From CAILZL01 sp050248275 (GTDB taxonomy: Bacteria > Pseudomonadota > Gammaproteobacteria > Steroidobacterales > Steroidobacteraceae), in assembly GCA_050248275.1 (NCBI GenBank), contig JBFWSR010000004.1, forward strand, positions 62,001-126,000: 64,000 nucleotides of DNA, read 5' to 3'. How positions within the stretch are numbered: the first letter of the stretch is position 1; every line of letters starts with the position of its first letter. Shown one piece after another: positions 16,992 through 25,609 of the stretch. A model generated the notes under the pieces. That model was not told the origin of the DNA and did not search any database. It saw only the letters and a program-made list of their open reading frames with translations. The position numbers were made by a program, and so were the translations under genes.

Positions 16992-19388
16992 CTATAAAAA
17001 CCGTTCCAGCTCCAGGCGTATTTCATCCATGGATTGATGGCGTTTCATTTTGTCGACCGACATGGCCTTGGTGACCAGATCGGACAGCTCCCTGGGCAAG
17101 GCCGGATTTACTTCGATCGCGGATTTCGCCTTGCCCTGTACATGCTGGTACATCACCGACATGTGATCGCCGCGTGAATAAGGCGGAATGCCGGTGAGCA
17201 ATTCGTACAGGATCACGCCCAAGCTGTAGATGTCGGCGCGCTCGTCAACCTTCTTGCCCAGTATCTGTTCCGGCGCCATGTATTTGGGACTGCCGATGAC
17301 GTAGCCGGTCTTGGTCAATTGCGTGTCGCCTTCCTTGTGCGCCGCGGCCACGCCGAAGTCCACGATTTTCAGGAACTGTTCGTTGTTGACCAGTATATTG
17401 GCCGGCTTGAGGTCGCGATGCACGATGCCGGCCTGATGCGCCACCGCCATGCCGGTGGCGATGTCGCAGCCGTAGCGCACCGCCTGTTTGACCGGCAGCG
17501 GTTTGTCGTTGACGATCTCGGCATTGAGCGAGTGCGAGGGGAAGTATTCCATCGAGATGGCATACAGCCCGCGCATGTACACGAAGTCGTAGATGCGAAT
17601 GACGTTCTTGTGCGTGATCTTGCGCGAGTAGCGTAGTTCATGCACGAAGCGTTTCATCATTTCTTCGTCCTGCGCGACATTGGCGTTCAGGAACTTCAGA
17701 ATCAGGCGTTCTTCCACCACCGAGTCTTCCACCAGCAGTACGGTGCCGAATGCGCCCTTGCCGATCTTCTCGATGAATTTGTAACGGCCCTCAATGACAT
17801 CGCCGGGCTTGAGCGTGTTGATGTCCAGTTTCTGGGCCTGGGCGGTATCTTCTGCTGCCTTGACGATGTCGCTGATATCCGCCTTTTCCATGAGCAGCGT
17901 CTTGGAGGGCTCGGACATCTTGATGGCCTTTCCCTGAGCCGCGATTGCGGCCGTGGAATAGCGGCCATCCATGTCCTCCAGCGCATGTGCCGCAGCCTGC
18001 AGCAGGGTCTCATCGTTGGAACCTTGAACGGCCGACTGGATGAAGGCGCGAATGCTGTCGGCGTGGCGTTCGTCGGCCAAGCGCGCCATGGCGGTCAGCG
18101 CTTCGATCTTGGCTTCGCGTTCACCCTGTGTGGCCAGTTTGGTCAGCACTTCCAGGCCACGCGGATCACCGATCTTGCCCAGTGCCCGCGCCACGGCCGG
18201 AAAGGCGCGTGCATTGCCGCTGCTGGCGAGATCGATCAATGCCGGGACGGCTTTCTTGCTGCCGATCTCGGCCAGTGCATCCACGGCGCGTTCCGCAACC
18301 CACCAGTCCTTGTCCCTGGTGGCTTCGATCAGGAAATTGACAGCGCGTTCGTCCTTGGTCTGGTTGAGAATCTCGATGGCCGAGCGCCGCACTTCTTCGT
18401 CTTCGTCGCGTACCAGTTCCAGTACTGCATCGACCACGCGCGGGCCGCCGATCTTGCCCAGGGCATCGGCGGCGCGGCTGCGTACCCACCAGTCGTCGTC
18501 TTTGATGACCTGCAACAGTTGCTTGATGTCCCTGCTGGTGCCCAAGGCATTGAGCACTTCCACGGCGGCGCGCCGGGCGTATTCGTTTTCGTCTTTCAGC
18601 ACCGGTACCAGGAAACGCATGGTGTGCGGATCGCGGGCGCGGATGATCAGTTCTACCGCCTTGTTCTGTACTTCGATTTCAGGGTCGCTCAGCAACTGGC
18701 AGACGGGTTCTATTTCCACGGTGGTACTCATGCGCACCAAGCCATTCAATGCCGCCTGACGTATCAGTTTGTTCGGATCCTTGAGCTGGCGCTGCAGGGC
18801 GCGCGCTACTTCGGGTCGGTCAAAACGCGACAGGATATTGATAATGTTGACGCGCGCCACCGTATCCTTGCCTTCCACACGGCTGAGCAGTTCGGGGATG
18901 GCGTGTTCGTCGGCGATCTCGGCGATGATCTTGAACAGTGCGGCCTTTTCGGTGGATTCCTGGTTGTAGACCTGGGTCAGCAGATCGCGCAGGCCGAAGC
19001 GTTTCTTATGCGCGTTGATGACTTCCAGAATGATGGGGCGGGGCATCCCGGGCCGATTGAGCTGTTCCAGCAGCAGGGTGGGTGGAAAGTTGCGGCTGCT
19101 GGACAGGGCCCAGGAAATCGCCGCATTGGTGCGGGCATCGCCGTTGATCAATGCTTCCATCAACAGTGGAAAGGTTTTCTGATCCAGCACCTGGGTCAGA
19201 ATTTCCACAAATGCCAAGGTTTCCTGCTTGCTGGCTGCCGGCAGCGTTTCAAGAATTTTCGGAATGGCGCCCGCGCCCATCCGCGCCAATTTACTTAACG
19301 CCTTTTGTGCATCGGGATGCTGCACTTCGCCCTTATTGCGGATTTCTTCGATCAGACGATCGGCTTTTAAATCGTCAAAAAACTTCAT
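16992..19388 (-). CDS. HEAT-repeat / Ser-Thr protein kinase fusion
   Basis: A 798-residue cytosolic protein with no membrane segment. Residues 1 to about 480 are tandem HEAT/PBS-lyase-like helical repeats; clear units include DDDWWVRSRAADALGKIGG and DKDWWVAERAVDALAEIGS. From about 536 to 798 there is a Hanks-type kinase: glycine loop GKGAFGTV (543-550), Lys565 in LILKFL, catalytic HRDLKPAN (H657-R658-D659), DFG (677-679), then SPKYMAPEQ and DIYSLGVILYELLTG. All key catalytic residues are present, so it should be active. The repeats presumably dock a partner. It sits upstream of two PilT-type ATPases in the same direction, hinting at control of pilus retraction; that link is inferred. Confidence 0.9.
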   Translation of the reverse strand: MKFFDDLKADRLIEEIRNKGEVQHPDAQKALSKLARMGAGAIPKILETLPAASKQETLAFVEILTQVLDQKTFPLLMEALINGDARTNAAISWALSSSRNFPPTLLLEQLNRPGMPRPIILEVINAHKKRFGLRDLLTQVYNQESTEKAALFKIIAEIADEHAIPELLSRVEGKDTVARVNIINILSRFDRPEVARALQRQLKDPNKLIRQAALNGLVRMSTTVEIEPVCQLLSDPEIEVQNKAVELIIRARDPHTMRFLVPVLKDENEYARRAAVEVLNALGTSRDIKQLLQVIKDDDWWVRSRAADALGKIGGPRVVDAVLELVRDEDEEVRRSAIEILNQTKDERAVNFLIEATRDKDWWVAERAVDALAEIGSKKAVPALIDLASSGNARAFPAVARALGKIGDPRGLEVLTKLATQGEREAKIEALTAMARLADERHADSIRAFIQSAVQGSNDETLLQAAAHALEDMDGRYSTAAIAAQGKAIKMSEPSKTLLMEKADISDIVKAAEDTAQAQKLDINTLKPGDVIEGRYKFIEKIGKGAFGTVLLVEDSVVEERLILKFLNANVAQDEEMMKRFVHELRYSRKITHKNVIRIYDFVYMRGLYAISMEYFPSHSLNAEIVNDKPLPVKQAVRYGCDIATGMAVAHQAGIVHRDLKPANILVNNEQFLKIVDFGVAAAHKEGDTQLTKTGYVIGSPKYMAPEQILGKKVDERADIYSLGVILYELLTGIPPYSRGDHMSVMYQHVQGKAKSAIEVNPALPRELSDLVTKAMSVDKMKRHQSMDEIRLELERFL

Positions 19389-19641
19389 CGACTCGTCTCG
19401 ATTTCCATTTGATCAGCTGAAAGTGCAACTGCTGAGAAGAGGTGACCGCGATCATTCAGGCACTGCTGCCCCGTTAACGGCAGTTTGGGCCGGATTCATT
19501 AGGCTTTCCACTCTCTCGCGGAACGGGGATTATGCCACGTCATGCTCCAGGACAGCAGATAAAGCAAAACCGTTCTCGTACATGTACTTCCATGAACGAT
19601 GGGGAGCCGTCGTAAAAGGCCGCATGTCAGTTGCAATCCGC

Positions 19642-19647
19642 TACAAT
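19642..19647 (+). promoter_or_regulatory. Candidate -10 element of apbC
   Basis: TACAAT in the context CTACAATTGCGCC, 33 bases before the apbC start. No good -35 is visible. The 290 bases between the kinase start (19389) and apbC hold no other convincing gene. Confidence 0.35.
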
Positions 19648-19680
19648 TGCGCCCCTTTTTACAACCGGCCTGTCAAATTT

Positions 19681-20760
19681 ATGAGTGGTTCCGAGCAACA
19701 GCCAGCGGCGTTGGCGGCGGCTGCCGAATTCGTGGAGCCGGCAGCCGGTCTCAGTTTGCGCAGCACCGGTACCCTTCTGCAATGGGCGACCGACTGCTTG
19801 GATGTTCAGCTTGCTTATCCCCTGGCTGATCAGGCCGCGCTTGAGTTGCAGGCCGGACTTGTCCGGGCGCTGGCACCGTTCGGTGTGCAGCAGGTGCAGG
19901 TGCGCAGCGTGGTGGGCTCCTCGGCGGTGCAGCAGAATCTCAAGCCCATTCAGGGTATCAAGAATGTACTGGTGGTGGCATCGGGCAAGGGCGGCGTGGG
20001 CAAGTCCACCACTGCCGCCAATCTGGCGCTGGCGCTGGTCCGGGATGGCGCGCGTACCGGCCTGATGGATGCCGATATTTATGGCCCCAGTCAGGCGCGC
20101 ATGATGGGGCTGAGCGGTCAGCATCCGGTGAGCAGCGATGGCAAGACATTCCAGCCGCTGGACGCCTATGGCGTGAAAGTCATGTCGATCGGCCTGCTGG
20201 TGGACGATGAACAGCCGATGGTCTGGCGCGGGCCGATGGTGACCCAGGCGCTCACTCAGTTATTGAATGACTGCCGCTGGGGCGAACTTGACTATCTGGT
20301 GATCGACATGCCTCCTGGCACCGGCGACATCCAGCTTACCCTGTCGCAGCGTGTGCCGGTGAGCGGCGCGGTGATCGTGACCACGCCGCAGGACATTGCC
20401 CTGCTGGATGCACGTAAGGGGCTGAAGATGTTCGAGAAGGTGGGTGTGCCGGTGCTGGGCATTGTGGAAAACATGAGCACCCATATCTGTTCGCAGTGCG
20501 GTCACGAAGAACATGTATTCGGCGCGGGCGGCGGCGCGCGCATGGCGGCGCAATACGGCGTGGATCTGCTGGCCGAGCTGCCGCTGGACATCCGCATCCG
20601 CGAGTGGGCCGATGCAGGCAGGCCGACCGTCAGTGCCGAGCCCGAAGGCAAACTGGCGCAGGCTTACCTGGGCATGGCGCGACACATTACGGCGCGTCTG
20701 GCGCGACATGCCATGCAGGCGGCCAGGCCGATGCCGAATATCGAGATTGAGGCAAGTTAG
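19681..20760 (+). CDS. apbC: Iron-sulfur cluster carrier protein ApbC/Mrp
   Basis: A 359-residue P-loop NTPase that carries 4Fe-4S clusters to apo-proteins. After a MIP18-like N-terminal domain of about 90 residues comes the deviant Walker A SGKGGVGKST (101-110), DADIYGPSQ, and VIDMPPGTGDIQLT. The CxxC pair for the bridging cluster is in CSQCGHEEHVFG. The ATG at 19681 is chosen because the family N-terminus begins about here; the frame is open upstream but reads as noise. apbC followed by dcd, near metG, is an arrangement also known in pseudomonads, although here a long minus-strand block separates it from metG. Confidence 0.95.
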   Translation: MSGSEQQPAALAAAAEFVEPAAGLSLRSTGTLLQWATDCLDVQLAYPLADQAALELQAGLVRALAPFGVQQVQVRSVVGSSAVQQNLKPIQGIKNVLVVASGKGGVGKSTTAANLALALVRDGARTGLMDADIYGPSQARMMGLSGQHPVSSDGKTFQPLDAYGVKVMSIGLLVDDEQPMVWRGPMVTQALTQLLNDCRWGELDYLVIDMPPGTGDIQLTLSQRVPVSGAVIVTTPQDIALLDARKGLKMFEKVGVPVLGIVENMSTHICSQCGHEEHVFGAGGGARMAAQYGVDLLAELPLDIRIREWADAGRPTVSAEPEGKLAQAYLGMARHITARLARHAMQAARPMPNIEIEAS

Positions 20761-20809
20761 GGTCGGAGCGAAATGCCGGCCAGGAATTTTCAGAACGCGA
20801 GTAACAACA

Positions 20810-21376
20810 ATGAGCATCAAGTCAGACCGCTGGATTCGTCGCATGGCGCAGGAACACGGCATGATCGAGCCGTTCGCGCCACAGCAGGTGCGCGTCGCCA
20901 ATGAGCAGAAGATCATTTCCTATGGCACGTCCAGCTATGGTTACGATGTGCGCTGCGCCAACGAATTCAAGATTTTCACCAACATCAACTCAACGATCGT
21001 TGATCCGAAAAATTTCGATTCGGCCAGCTTCGTCGATGTGAAATCGGACGTGTGCATCATTCCACCCAATTCATTCGCGCTGGCGCGCACCGTGGAGTAT
21101 TTCCGCATTCCGCGCAGCGTGCTCACGGTGTGTCTGGGCAAGTCCACCTATGCGCGCTGCGGCATCATCGTCAACGTCACGCCGCTGGAACCGGAATGGG
21201 AAGGGCATGTGACCCTGGAGTTTTCCAATACCACGCCGCTGCCTGCCAAGATTTACGCCAATGAAGGCGTGGCGCAGATGTTGTTCTTTGAATCCGATGA
21301 GGTTTGCGATACCTCCTACCGCGATCGCGGCGGCAAGTATCAGGGCCAGCTTGGCGTGACTCTGCCGAAAGCTTGA
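20810..21376 (+). CDS. dcd: dCTP deaminase
   Basis: Converts dCTP to dUTP, feeding thymidylate synthesis. It is 188 residues, the normal length for this family. MSIKSDRWIRRMAQEHGMI at the N-terminus, SSYGYDVRC, the active-site segment FALARTVEYFRIPRSV, LGKSTYARCGI and the C-terminal YRDRGGKYQGQ(L)GVTLPK are diagnostic. It lies 49 bases after apbC on the same strand and converges on the DUF3108 gene. Confidence 0.97.
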   Translation: MSIKSDRWIRRMAQEHGMIEPFAPQQVRVANEQKIISYGTSSYGYDVRCANEFKIFTNINSTIVDPKNFDSASFVDVKSDVCIIPPNSFALARTVEYFRIPRSVLTVCLGKSTYARCGIIVNVTPLEPEWEGHVTLEFSNTTPLPAKIYANEGVAQMLFFESDEVCDTSYRDRGGKYQGQLGVTLPKA

Positions 21377-21411
21377 TGGGTCGATTCGGCTGGCGCAGGC
21401 TAAAGACTGGT

Positions 21412-22143
21412 CTAGTCGAATCTGACTGATCGCAGCTCCATCACAATATCCACCTTGCCCTTGGTGCTGCGTTCGGCGCGCACTGGAATGTAGCCCAGCT
21501 TGCCGGCATACCAGTAACGCGTGCTGCGATTGCTGCCACTGCGTTCGCTCTGTAGCACCAGGGTGTCGTAATCGCCGGCAGCAACATGGATATGTTCATT
21601 GCCCTGTCGCAGGATGGTGTATTCCTGCAACTCGTCTTTTTCCAGCATGATGAGCGTGCCCGGGTCGCGACCGGCTTGCAGTGCGAGGGTGGCGGCGAGC
21701 TGGATGCTCAGACGGTCCTGTACGCCGCGCGGCACGGTCATTTCGAAGTCATGATCCTTGTAACGGCCGCTGACTTGCCCGGACACGGCATTTTCTTTCC
21801 AGTCGAAATCGTAGCGAATGTCTTTTGCGGTGCTCTTGCTGCCATCCTCTGAACGAAACTGCAGCGGCTGTACATCCGTACCATCGACCAGCACCGTACT
21901 GGAGTCCTCGGCCTGATCGCTGGCAAACAGGCTGCCTATGAAATTCGGCAGCAGGTGTGAACGATAGACGTAGCGACCGTGGCCCTCATTCCTGAGGGTG
22001 AATTCGATGTCGCCGCCACTCAGGCCTTTGTATCTGACGTTGTAGCGTGCGGTATAGGGTTTGAGTGTCACGCTGCTTTCTGCACCGGCTTCCTGCGTGA
22101 CGAAGAATGCGGCTAATAACAGGGCAAGGAGCTTAGTGTGCAC
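21412..22143 (-). CDS. DUF3108 domain-containing secreted protein
   Basis: A 243-residue protein with a cleavable signal peptide (MHTKLLALLLAAFFVTQEAGA). YTARYNVRYKGLSGGDIEFTL near the start and QDRLSIQLAATLAL plus YWYAGKLGYIPVRAE near the end mark the DUF3108 family of periplasmic or surface beta-rich proteins. In many gammaproteobacteria a gene of this family follows purN, as here, where its start overlaps the purN stop by 11 bases. The function is not established. Confidence 0.88.
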   Translation of the reverse strand: MHTKLLALLLAAFFVTQEAGAESSVTLKPYTARYNVRYKGLSGGDIEFTLRNEGHGRYVYRSHLLPNFIGSLFASDQAEDSSTVLVDGTDVQPLQFRSEDGSKSTAKDIRYDFDWKENAVSGQVSGRYKDHDFEMTVPRGVQDRLSIQLAATLALQAGRDPGTLIMLEKDELQEYTILRQGNEHIHVAAGDYDTLVLQSERSGSNRSTRYWYAGKLGYIPVRAERSTKGKVDIVMELRSVRFD

Positions 22144-22825
22144 GATGAGCCTTTATTGCGGATGGGTCATTACTCAAGATCTGCATGGGCTGTTTGAGTT
22201 CCTGCCCATCCAGCCATGCGTGTCCCTGTAACGATTTGAGCCGCCCGTCGGCAAACAGCCGGATTGCTTCCGGAAAAATGCGATGTTCCTGTTGCAGCAC
22301 CCGTTTGGCCAGGGTTTCGACGGTGTCGTCTGCCAGTACCGGCACGCGCGCCTGCATCACCACCGGGCCGCCATCCAGTTCCGCAGTGACGAAATGGACG
22401 CTGGCACCGTGTTCGCGATCGCCGGCATCCAGTGTGCGCTGATGGGTATGCAGGCCGCGATGTTTCGGCAGCAGCGATGGATGAATGTTGAGCATGCGAT
22501 CCGCAAAACGTGCAATGAACTGCTGGCCGAGAATGCGCATGAATCCGGCAAGAATCACCAGTCGTGGCCCATGGCTGTCCACCAGTTTGGCCAGCGCCGC
22601 ATCGAATTGCGCGCGATCGGCGAATTGTTTGGGGTTGAGTACGGCAGTGGTCAATCCCATTTTGGCGGCAGTGATCAATCCCCTGGCCTCGGCGCGATCA
22701 CTGATCACGGCTTTGATGGTGACAGGCAACTCGCCGGCTTGCGCCAGCTCGGCCAGTCGTTGCATGTTGCTGCCGGTACCCGAGATCAGAATCACCACGG
22801 GCAGCTTGTCTGACGTTGCCGTCAT
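22133..22825 (-). CDS. purN: Phosphoribosylglycinamide formyltransferase
   Basis: Transfers a formyl group from 10-formyl-tetrahydrofolate to GAR, the third step of purine synthesis. It is 230 residues. PVVILISGTGSNMQRL is the phosphate-binding start, LAGFMRILG and the catalytic HPSLLPKHRGLHTH (Asn-His-Asp set with GASVHFVTAELDGG) are complete. The start overlaps the purM stop as TGATG, so expression is coupled to purM. Confidence 0.96.
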   Translation of the reverse strand: MTATSDKLPVVILISGTGSNMQRLAELAQAGELPVTIKAVISDRAEARGLITAAKMGLTTAVLNPKQFADRAQFDAALAKLVDSHGPRLVILAGFMRILGQQFIARFADRMLNIHPSLLPKHRGLHTHQRTLDAGDREHGASVHFVTAELDGGPVVMQARVPVLADDTVETLAKRVLQQEHRIFPEAIRLFADGRLKSLQGHAWLDGQELKQPMQILSNDPSAIKAHRAH

Positions 22826-23859
22826 CAGTCTTGCACTACCACGCCGCCGTTACCCTCACGGATCTCGCCGACGACGAAGGCGGCTTCACCCAGTGATTGC
22901 AGCAATTGCAGGGCCTGATCGACATGGCCGGGTGCAAGACAGAGAGTCATCCCCACGCCGCAGTTGAAGGTGCGCAGCATCTCATGTTCAGAAATGTTGC
23001 CCTGTTGCTGCAGCCACTTGAATACCGGCGGCAGCGTCCAGCTGCTGCGATGGATGACTGATTCCAGGCCCTCGGGTACCACGCGCGGAATATTTTCCAG
23101 CAGGCCACCGCCGGTGATGTGTGCGACGCCATGTACGGGTACTTGTTGCATCAGGGCCAGCACCGGTTTGACGTAAATGCGGGTGGGCGCCAGCAATGCG
23201 TCATAGAGCAAACTATCGCCGAGCCGGGTGGCCGGTGTGGCCTGGGCGCGTTCCAGCAACTTGCGAATCAGTGAATAACCATTCGAATGCGGGCCGGATG
23301 AGGGCAGGGCGATCAGTACATCACCAGGCTGGGTCTTGCTACCGTCGATGATGGCGTCTTTCTCGACGATGCCCACCGAGAAGCCGGCCAGGTCGTAATC
23401 GCCAGCGGCATACATGCCGGGCATTTCCGCGGTCTCGCCGCCGATCAGGGCGCAACCTGCCTGGATGCAGCCCTCGACGATACCCTTGATAACTGATTCG
23501 GCGACATCGACGTCCAATTTGCCAGTGGCGTAGTAGTCGAGGAAGTACAGCGGTTCGGCTCCCTGTACTACCACATCATTGACGCACATGCCGACCAGGT
23601 CGATACCGATAGTGTCGTGACGGCCGGTTTCAATCGCCAGACGCAGCTTGGTGCCGACGCCGTCGGTGCCCGAGACCAGCACTGGTTTGCGGTAACGATC
23701 CAGCGGCACTTCAAATAGTGCGCCGAAACCGCCCAGTCCGCCCATGACCTCCCGCCGCATTGAGCGTTTGACGTGTGGTTTGATGCGATCGACGAGCGCT
23801 TCGCCGGCGTCGATATCAACACCGGCATCGCGATAAGTCAGGGATGATTGGTTGGACAT
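22825..23859 (-). CDS. purM: Phosphoribosylformylglycinamidine cyclo-ligase (AIR synthetase)
   Basis: ATP-dependent ring closure of FGAM to AIR in purine synthesis. It is 344 residues, the usual length. Motifs are YRDAGVDIDAGE at the start, GGFGALFE, VSGTDGVGTKL, DLVGMCVNDV, CALIGGETAEMPG and HITGGGLLENIPR. The start at 23859 (MSNQSSLTY) is preferred over an in-frame upstream extension that crosses the promoter region. It is the first gene of a purM-purN-DUF3108 operon and diverges from the DUF2066 gene; a perfect inverted repeat lies between them. Confidence 0.97.
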   Translation of the reverse strand: MSNQSSLTYRDAGVDIDAGEALVDRIKPHVKRSMRREVMGGLGGFGALFEVPLDRYRKPVLVSGTDGVGTKLRLAIETGRHDTIGIDLVGMCVNDVVVQGAEPLYFLDYYATGKLDVDVAESVIKGIVEGCIQAGCALIGGETAEMPGMYAAGDYDLAGFSVGIVEKDAIIDGSKTQPGDVLIALPSSGPHSNGYSLIRKLLERAQATPATRLGDSLLYDALLAPTRIYVKPVLALMQQVPVHGVAHITGGGLLENIPRVVPEGLESVIHRSSWTLPPVFKWLQQQGNISEHEMLRTFNCGVGMTLCLAPGHVDQALQLLQSLGEAAFVVGEIREGNGGVVVQD

Positions 23860-23931
23860 GAAAGACTCAATAACAAATGGGGGCAGGTAGGGATGCCATT
23901 GTCGGCGATGAGCTGCAGGGTGTGGCCATCC

Positions 23932-23955
23932 GGGCTGTGCTATTTTACACAGCCC
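23932..23955. promoter_or_regulatory. Perfect 8-8-8 inverted repeat in the purM / DUF2066 divergent region
   Basis: GGGCTGTG (23932-23939) and CACAGCCC (23948-23955) are exact reverse complements separated by 8 AT-rich bases. On the minus strand the centre reads TAAAAT (23946-23941), which could be the purM -10. The repeat is therefore well placed as an operator, or as a cruciform, between divergent genes. It does not resemble the enteric PurR box. Confidence 0.5.
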
Positions 23956-23997
23956 ATTATTGCGCTGAATGCAAATCACCGCATTTACATCAAGGCC

Positions 23998-25023
23998 ATG
24001 AACAATCTTTCAAGAATCACGCACCGGGCTGTCGCGGCGGCGCCACGATGTGGCTGGCATCTGACCTGTCTGTTGCTGCTCTTGGTGCTGGGCGATGGCG
24101 CTGCGCGGGCAGTGACGGTTGACGGACTGTATGACGGCACGGTGCGTGTTCAGGATCGCAGCGAGGCTGCACGATCCGCGGCATTCACGGCGGCGCTGGG
24201 CGTGGTTCTGACCAAGGTCAGTGGCCGCAGCGATGCGCCGGCACGGGCAGGCAGCGCCTTGAACAATGCTGCCCGGCATGTGCAGCGCTACAGCTATCTG
24301 GCGGGAGGTCTGCTGGAGGTGGGTTTTGACAGTGCTGCGGTCAACGCCCTGCTGGAACAGGCGGGGCTGCCGCTCTGGGAGCGCGAGCGCCCGCTTACTC
24401 TGGTGTTGTATCCCCAGGCTTTGCAAGGGTTACAGGAAGCGAGCATGGCTACCGAGCAGACGGCAAAGCTGCGTGGCGTGCCTATTGTCTGGGCCAGCAG
24501 CGAAACCAGCGAGCATTATTCCGTGGCCGGCTTGTCGCAATTGCAGGAGCTGGCGCGACGCTATGCGGTCGCCGCGGTACTGGTGGCGCGTGTTGGGGAG
24601 GGTGAGATCAGCACCGCTGACCTGCGCTGGCAGATGGTTTTTAATGGCGGCAGTCAGGAAATGTCGGGTTCGGCGGCTGATGGGCCGAATCTGGCAGCGG
24701 AAGTGCTGGGGCGTTATTACGCAGCAACCACCAAGGAAACCATTCACCTGTACATGGAAGTGTCGGGTGTGGAAGGGCTGGATGCTTACGCCAGGACCGT
24801 CAGCTATTTGAATGATCTGCTGATGGTGCGTAATGTCGCCGTGGAATCGTTGCAGCATGATGTGCTGCGATTGCGGCTGGAGTTGCGCGGCAGCCAGGAA
24901 TCCCTGCGCCGCGCCCTGGCAGTTGACCGGACTCTGGCGGAGGTGTCTGCGCCGGAAGCAGATACCAGTCCAGTCGCGGCGAGTGGGACGACCAATACCC
25001 TGGCATATCGTTATCGACCCTAG
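23998..25023 (+). CDS. DUF2066 domain-containing exported protein
   Basis: A 341-residue protein with an N-terminal hydrophobic signal segment (CLLLLLVLGDGAARA). VDGLYDGTVRVQDRSEAAR and LTKVSGRSDAP are the conserved opening of DUF2066 proteins, which lie next to purM and hda in many gammaproteobacteria. The role is unknown; a periplasmic location is inferred from the signal. The start at 23998 has AAGG six bases upstream. It leads a run of three plus-strand genes, with the phosphatidyltransferase 22 bases downstream. Confidence 0.88.
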   Translation: MNNLSRITHRAVAAAPRCGWHLTCLLLLLVLGDGAARAVTVDGLYDGTVRVQDRSEAARSAAFTAALGVVLTKVSGRSDAPARAGSALNNAARHVQRYSYLAGGLLEVGFDSAAVNALLEQAGLPLWERERPLTLVLYPQALQGLQEASMATEQTAKLRGVPIVWASSETSEHYSVAGLSQLQELARRYAVAAVLVARVGEGEISTADLRWQMVFNGGSQEMSGSAADGPNLAAEVLGRYYAATTKETIHLYMEVSGVEGLDAYARTVSYLNDLLMVRNVAVESLQHDVLRLRLELRGSQESLRRALAVDRTLAEVSAPEADTSPVAASGTTNTLAYRYRP

Positions 25024-25045
25024 CCATGGACAGGGATTCACGCTC

Positions 25046-25606
25046 ATGAACTTGCGCTGGCTGCCCAATGGTTTGTGTGTGTTGCGCATGTTGCTGGCGC
25101 CGCCTACAGCCTGGTTGCTGTTGCGGGGCGAATACTGGCTGACCCTGCTGGTGTTCTTTATTGCCGCCGTCACCGATGCGGCAGATGGCTACCTGGCCAA
25201 GCACTTCCATTGGGAAACCGAATTGGGCAAGGCGCTTGATCCGCTTGCTGACAAGTTATTGCTGGTCACCGCCTATGTCACGCTGGCGTTTCTGGGGTTG
25301 ATTCCGGTATGGCTTGCGGCGCTGGTCGTGCTGCGCGATGTGGTGATTACCGTAGGTGCGATTATCTATCGGTTGTGGTATGGCCCGCTTACCGGCGCGG
25401 CACCCACCCTGATCAGCAAGTTCAATACACTCGTGCAGATCCTGTATGTCTTCGCCGTGGTGATTGCAGCAGCCATGGCCTGGTCCATGTCGTGGTTCAT
25501 TTCCCTGGCAGCCTGGCTGGTGGCTGCCACCACATTGAGCAGCGGCATGGATTATGTGTTGACTTACAGCAAGCGTGCCTCCCAGATAGCGCGGAACAAG
25601 TCTTAA
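25046..25606 (+). CDS. CDP-alcohol phosphatidyltransferase family protein
   Basis: A 186-residue membrane enzyme of the class that makes phosphatidylglycerophosphate from CDP-diacylglycerol. The catalytic motif reads DAADGYLAKHFHWETELGKA followed by LDPLADKL; the usual DGxxAR has Lys in place of Arg, and the remaining Asp residues are present. About four to five hydrophobic segments follow. It sits between DUF2066 and hda, as in related genomes, where the product is often annotated PgsA-like. The exact acceptor alcohol cannot be told from the sequence. Confidence 0.85.
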   Translation: MNLRWLPNGLCVLRMLLAPPTAWLLLRGEYWLTLLVFFIAAVTDAADGYLAKHFHWETELGKALDPLADKLLLVTAYVTLAFLGLIPVWLAALVVLRDVVITVGAIIYRLWYGPLTGAAPTLISKFNTLVQILYVFAVVIAAAMAWSMSWFISLAAWLVAATTLSSGMDYVLTYSKRASQIARNKS

Positions 25607-25609
25607 GTA

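Noticed and set aside
17640..19298. Long plus-strand open frame of about 550 codons inside the HEAT-kinase gene
   Set aside because: It is exactly antisense to a gene with clear repeat and domain structure; its translation is His/Gln-rich without any motif, a typical antisense shadow of G+C-rich coding sequence.
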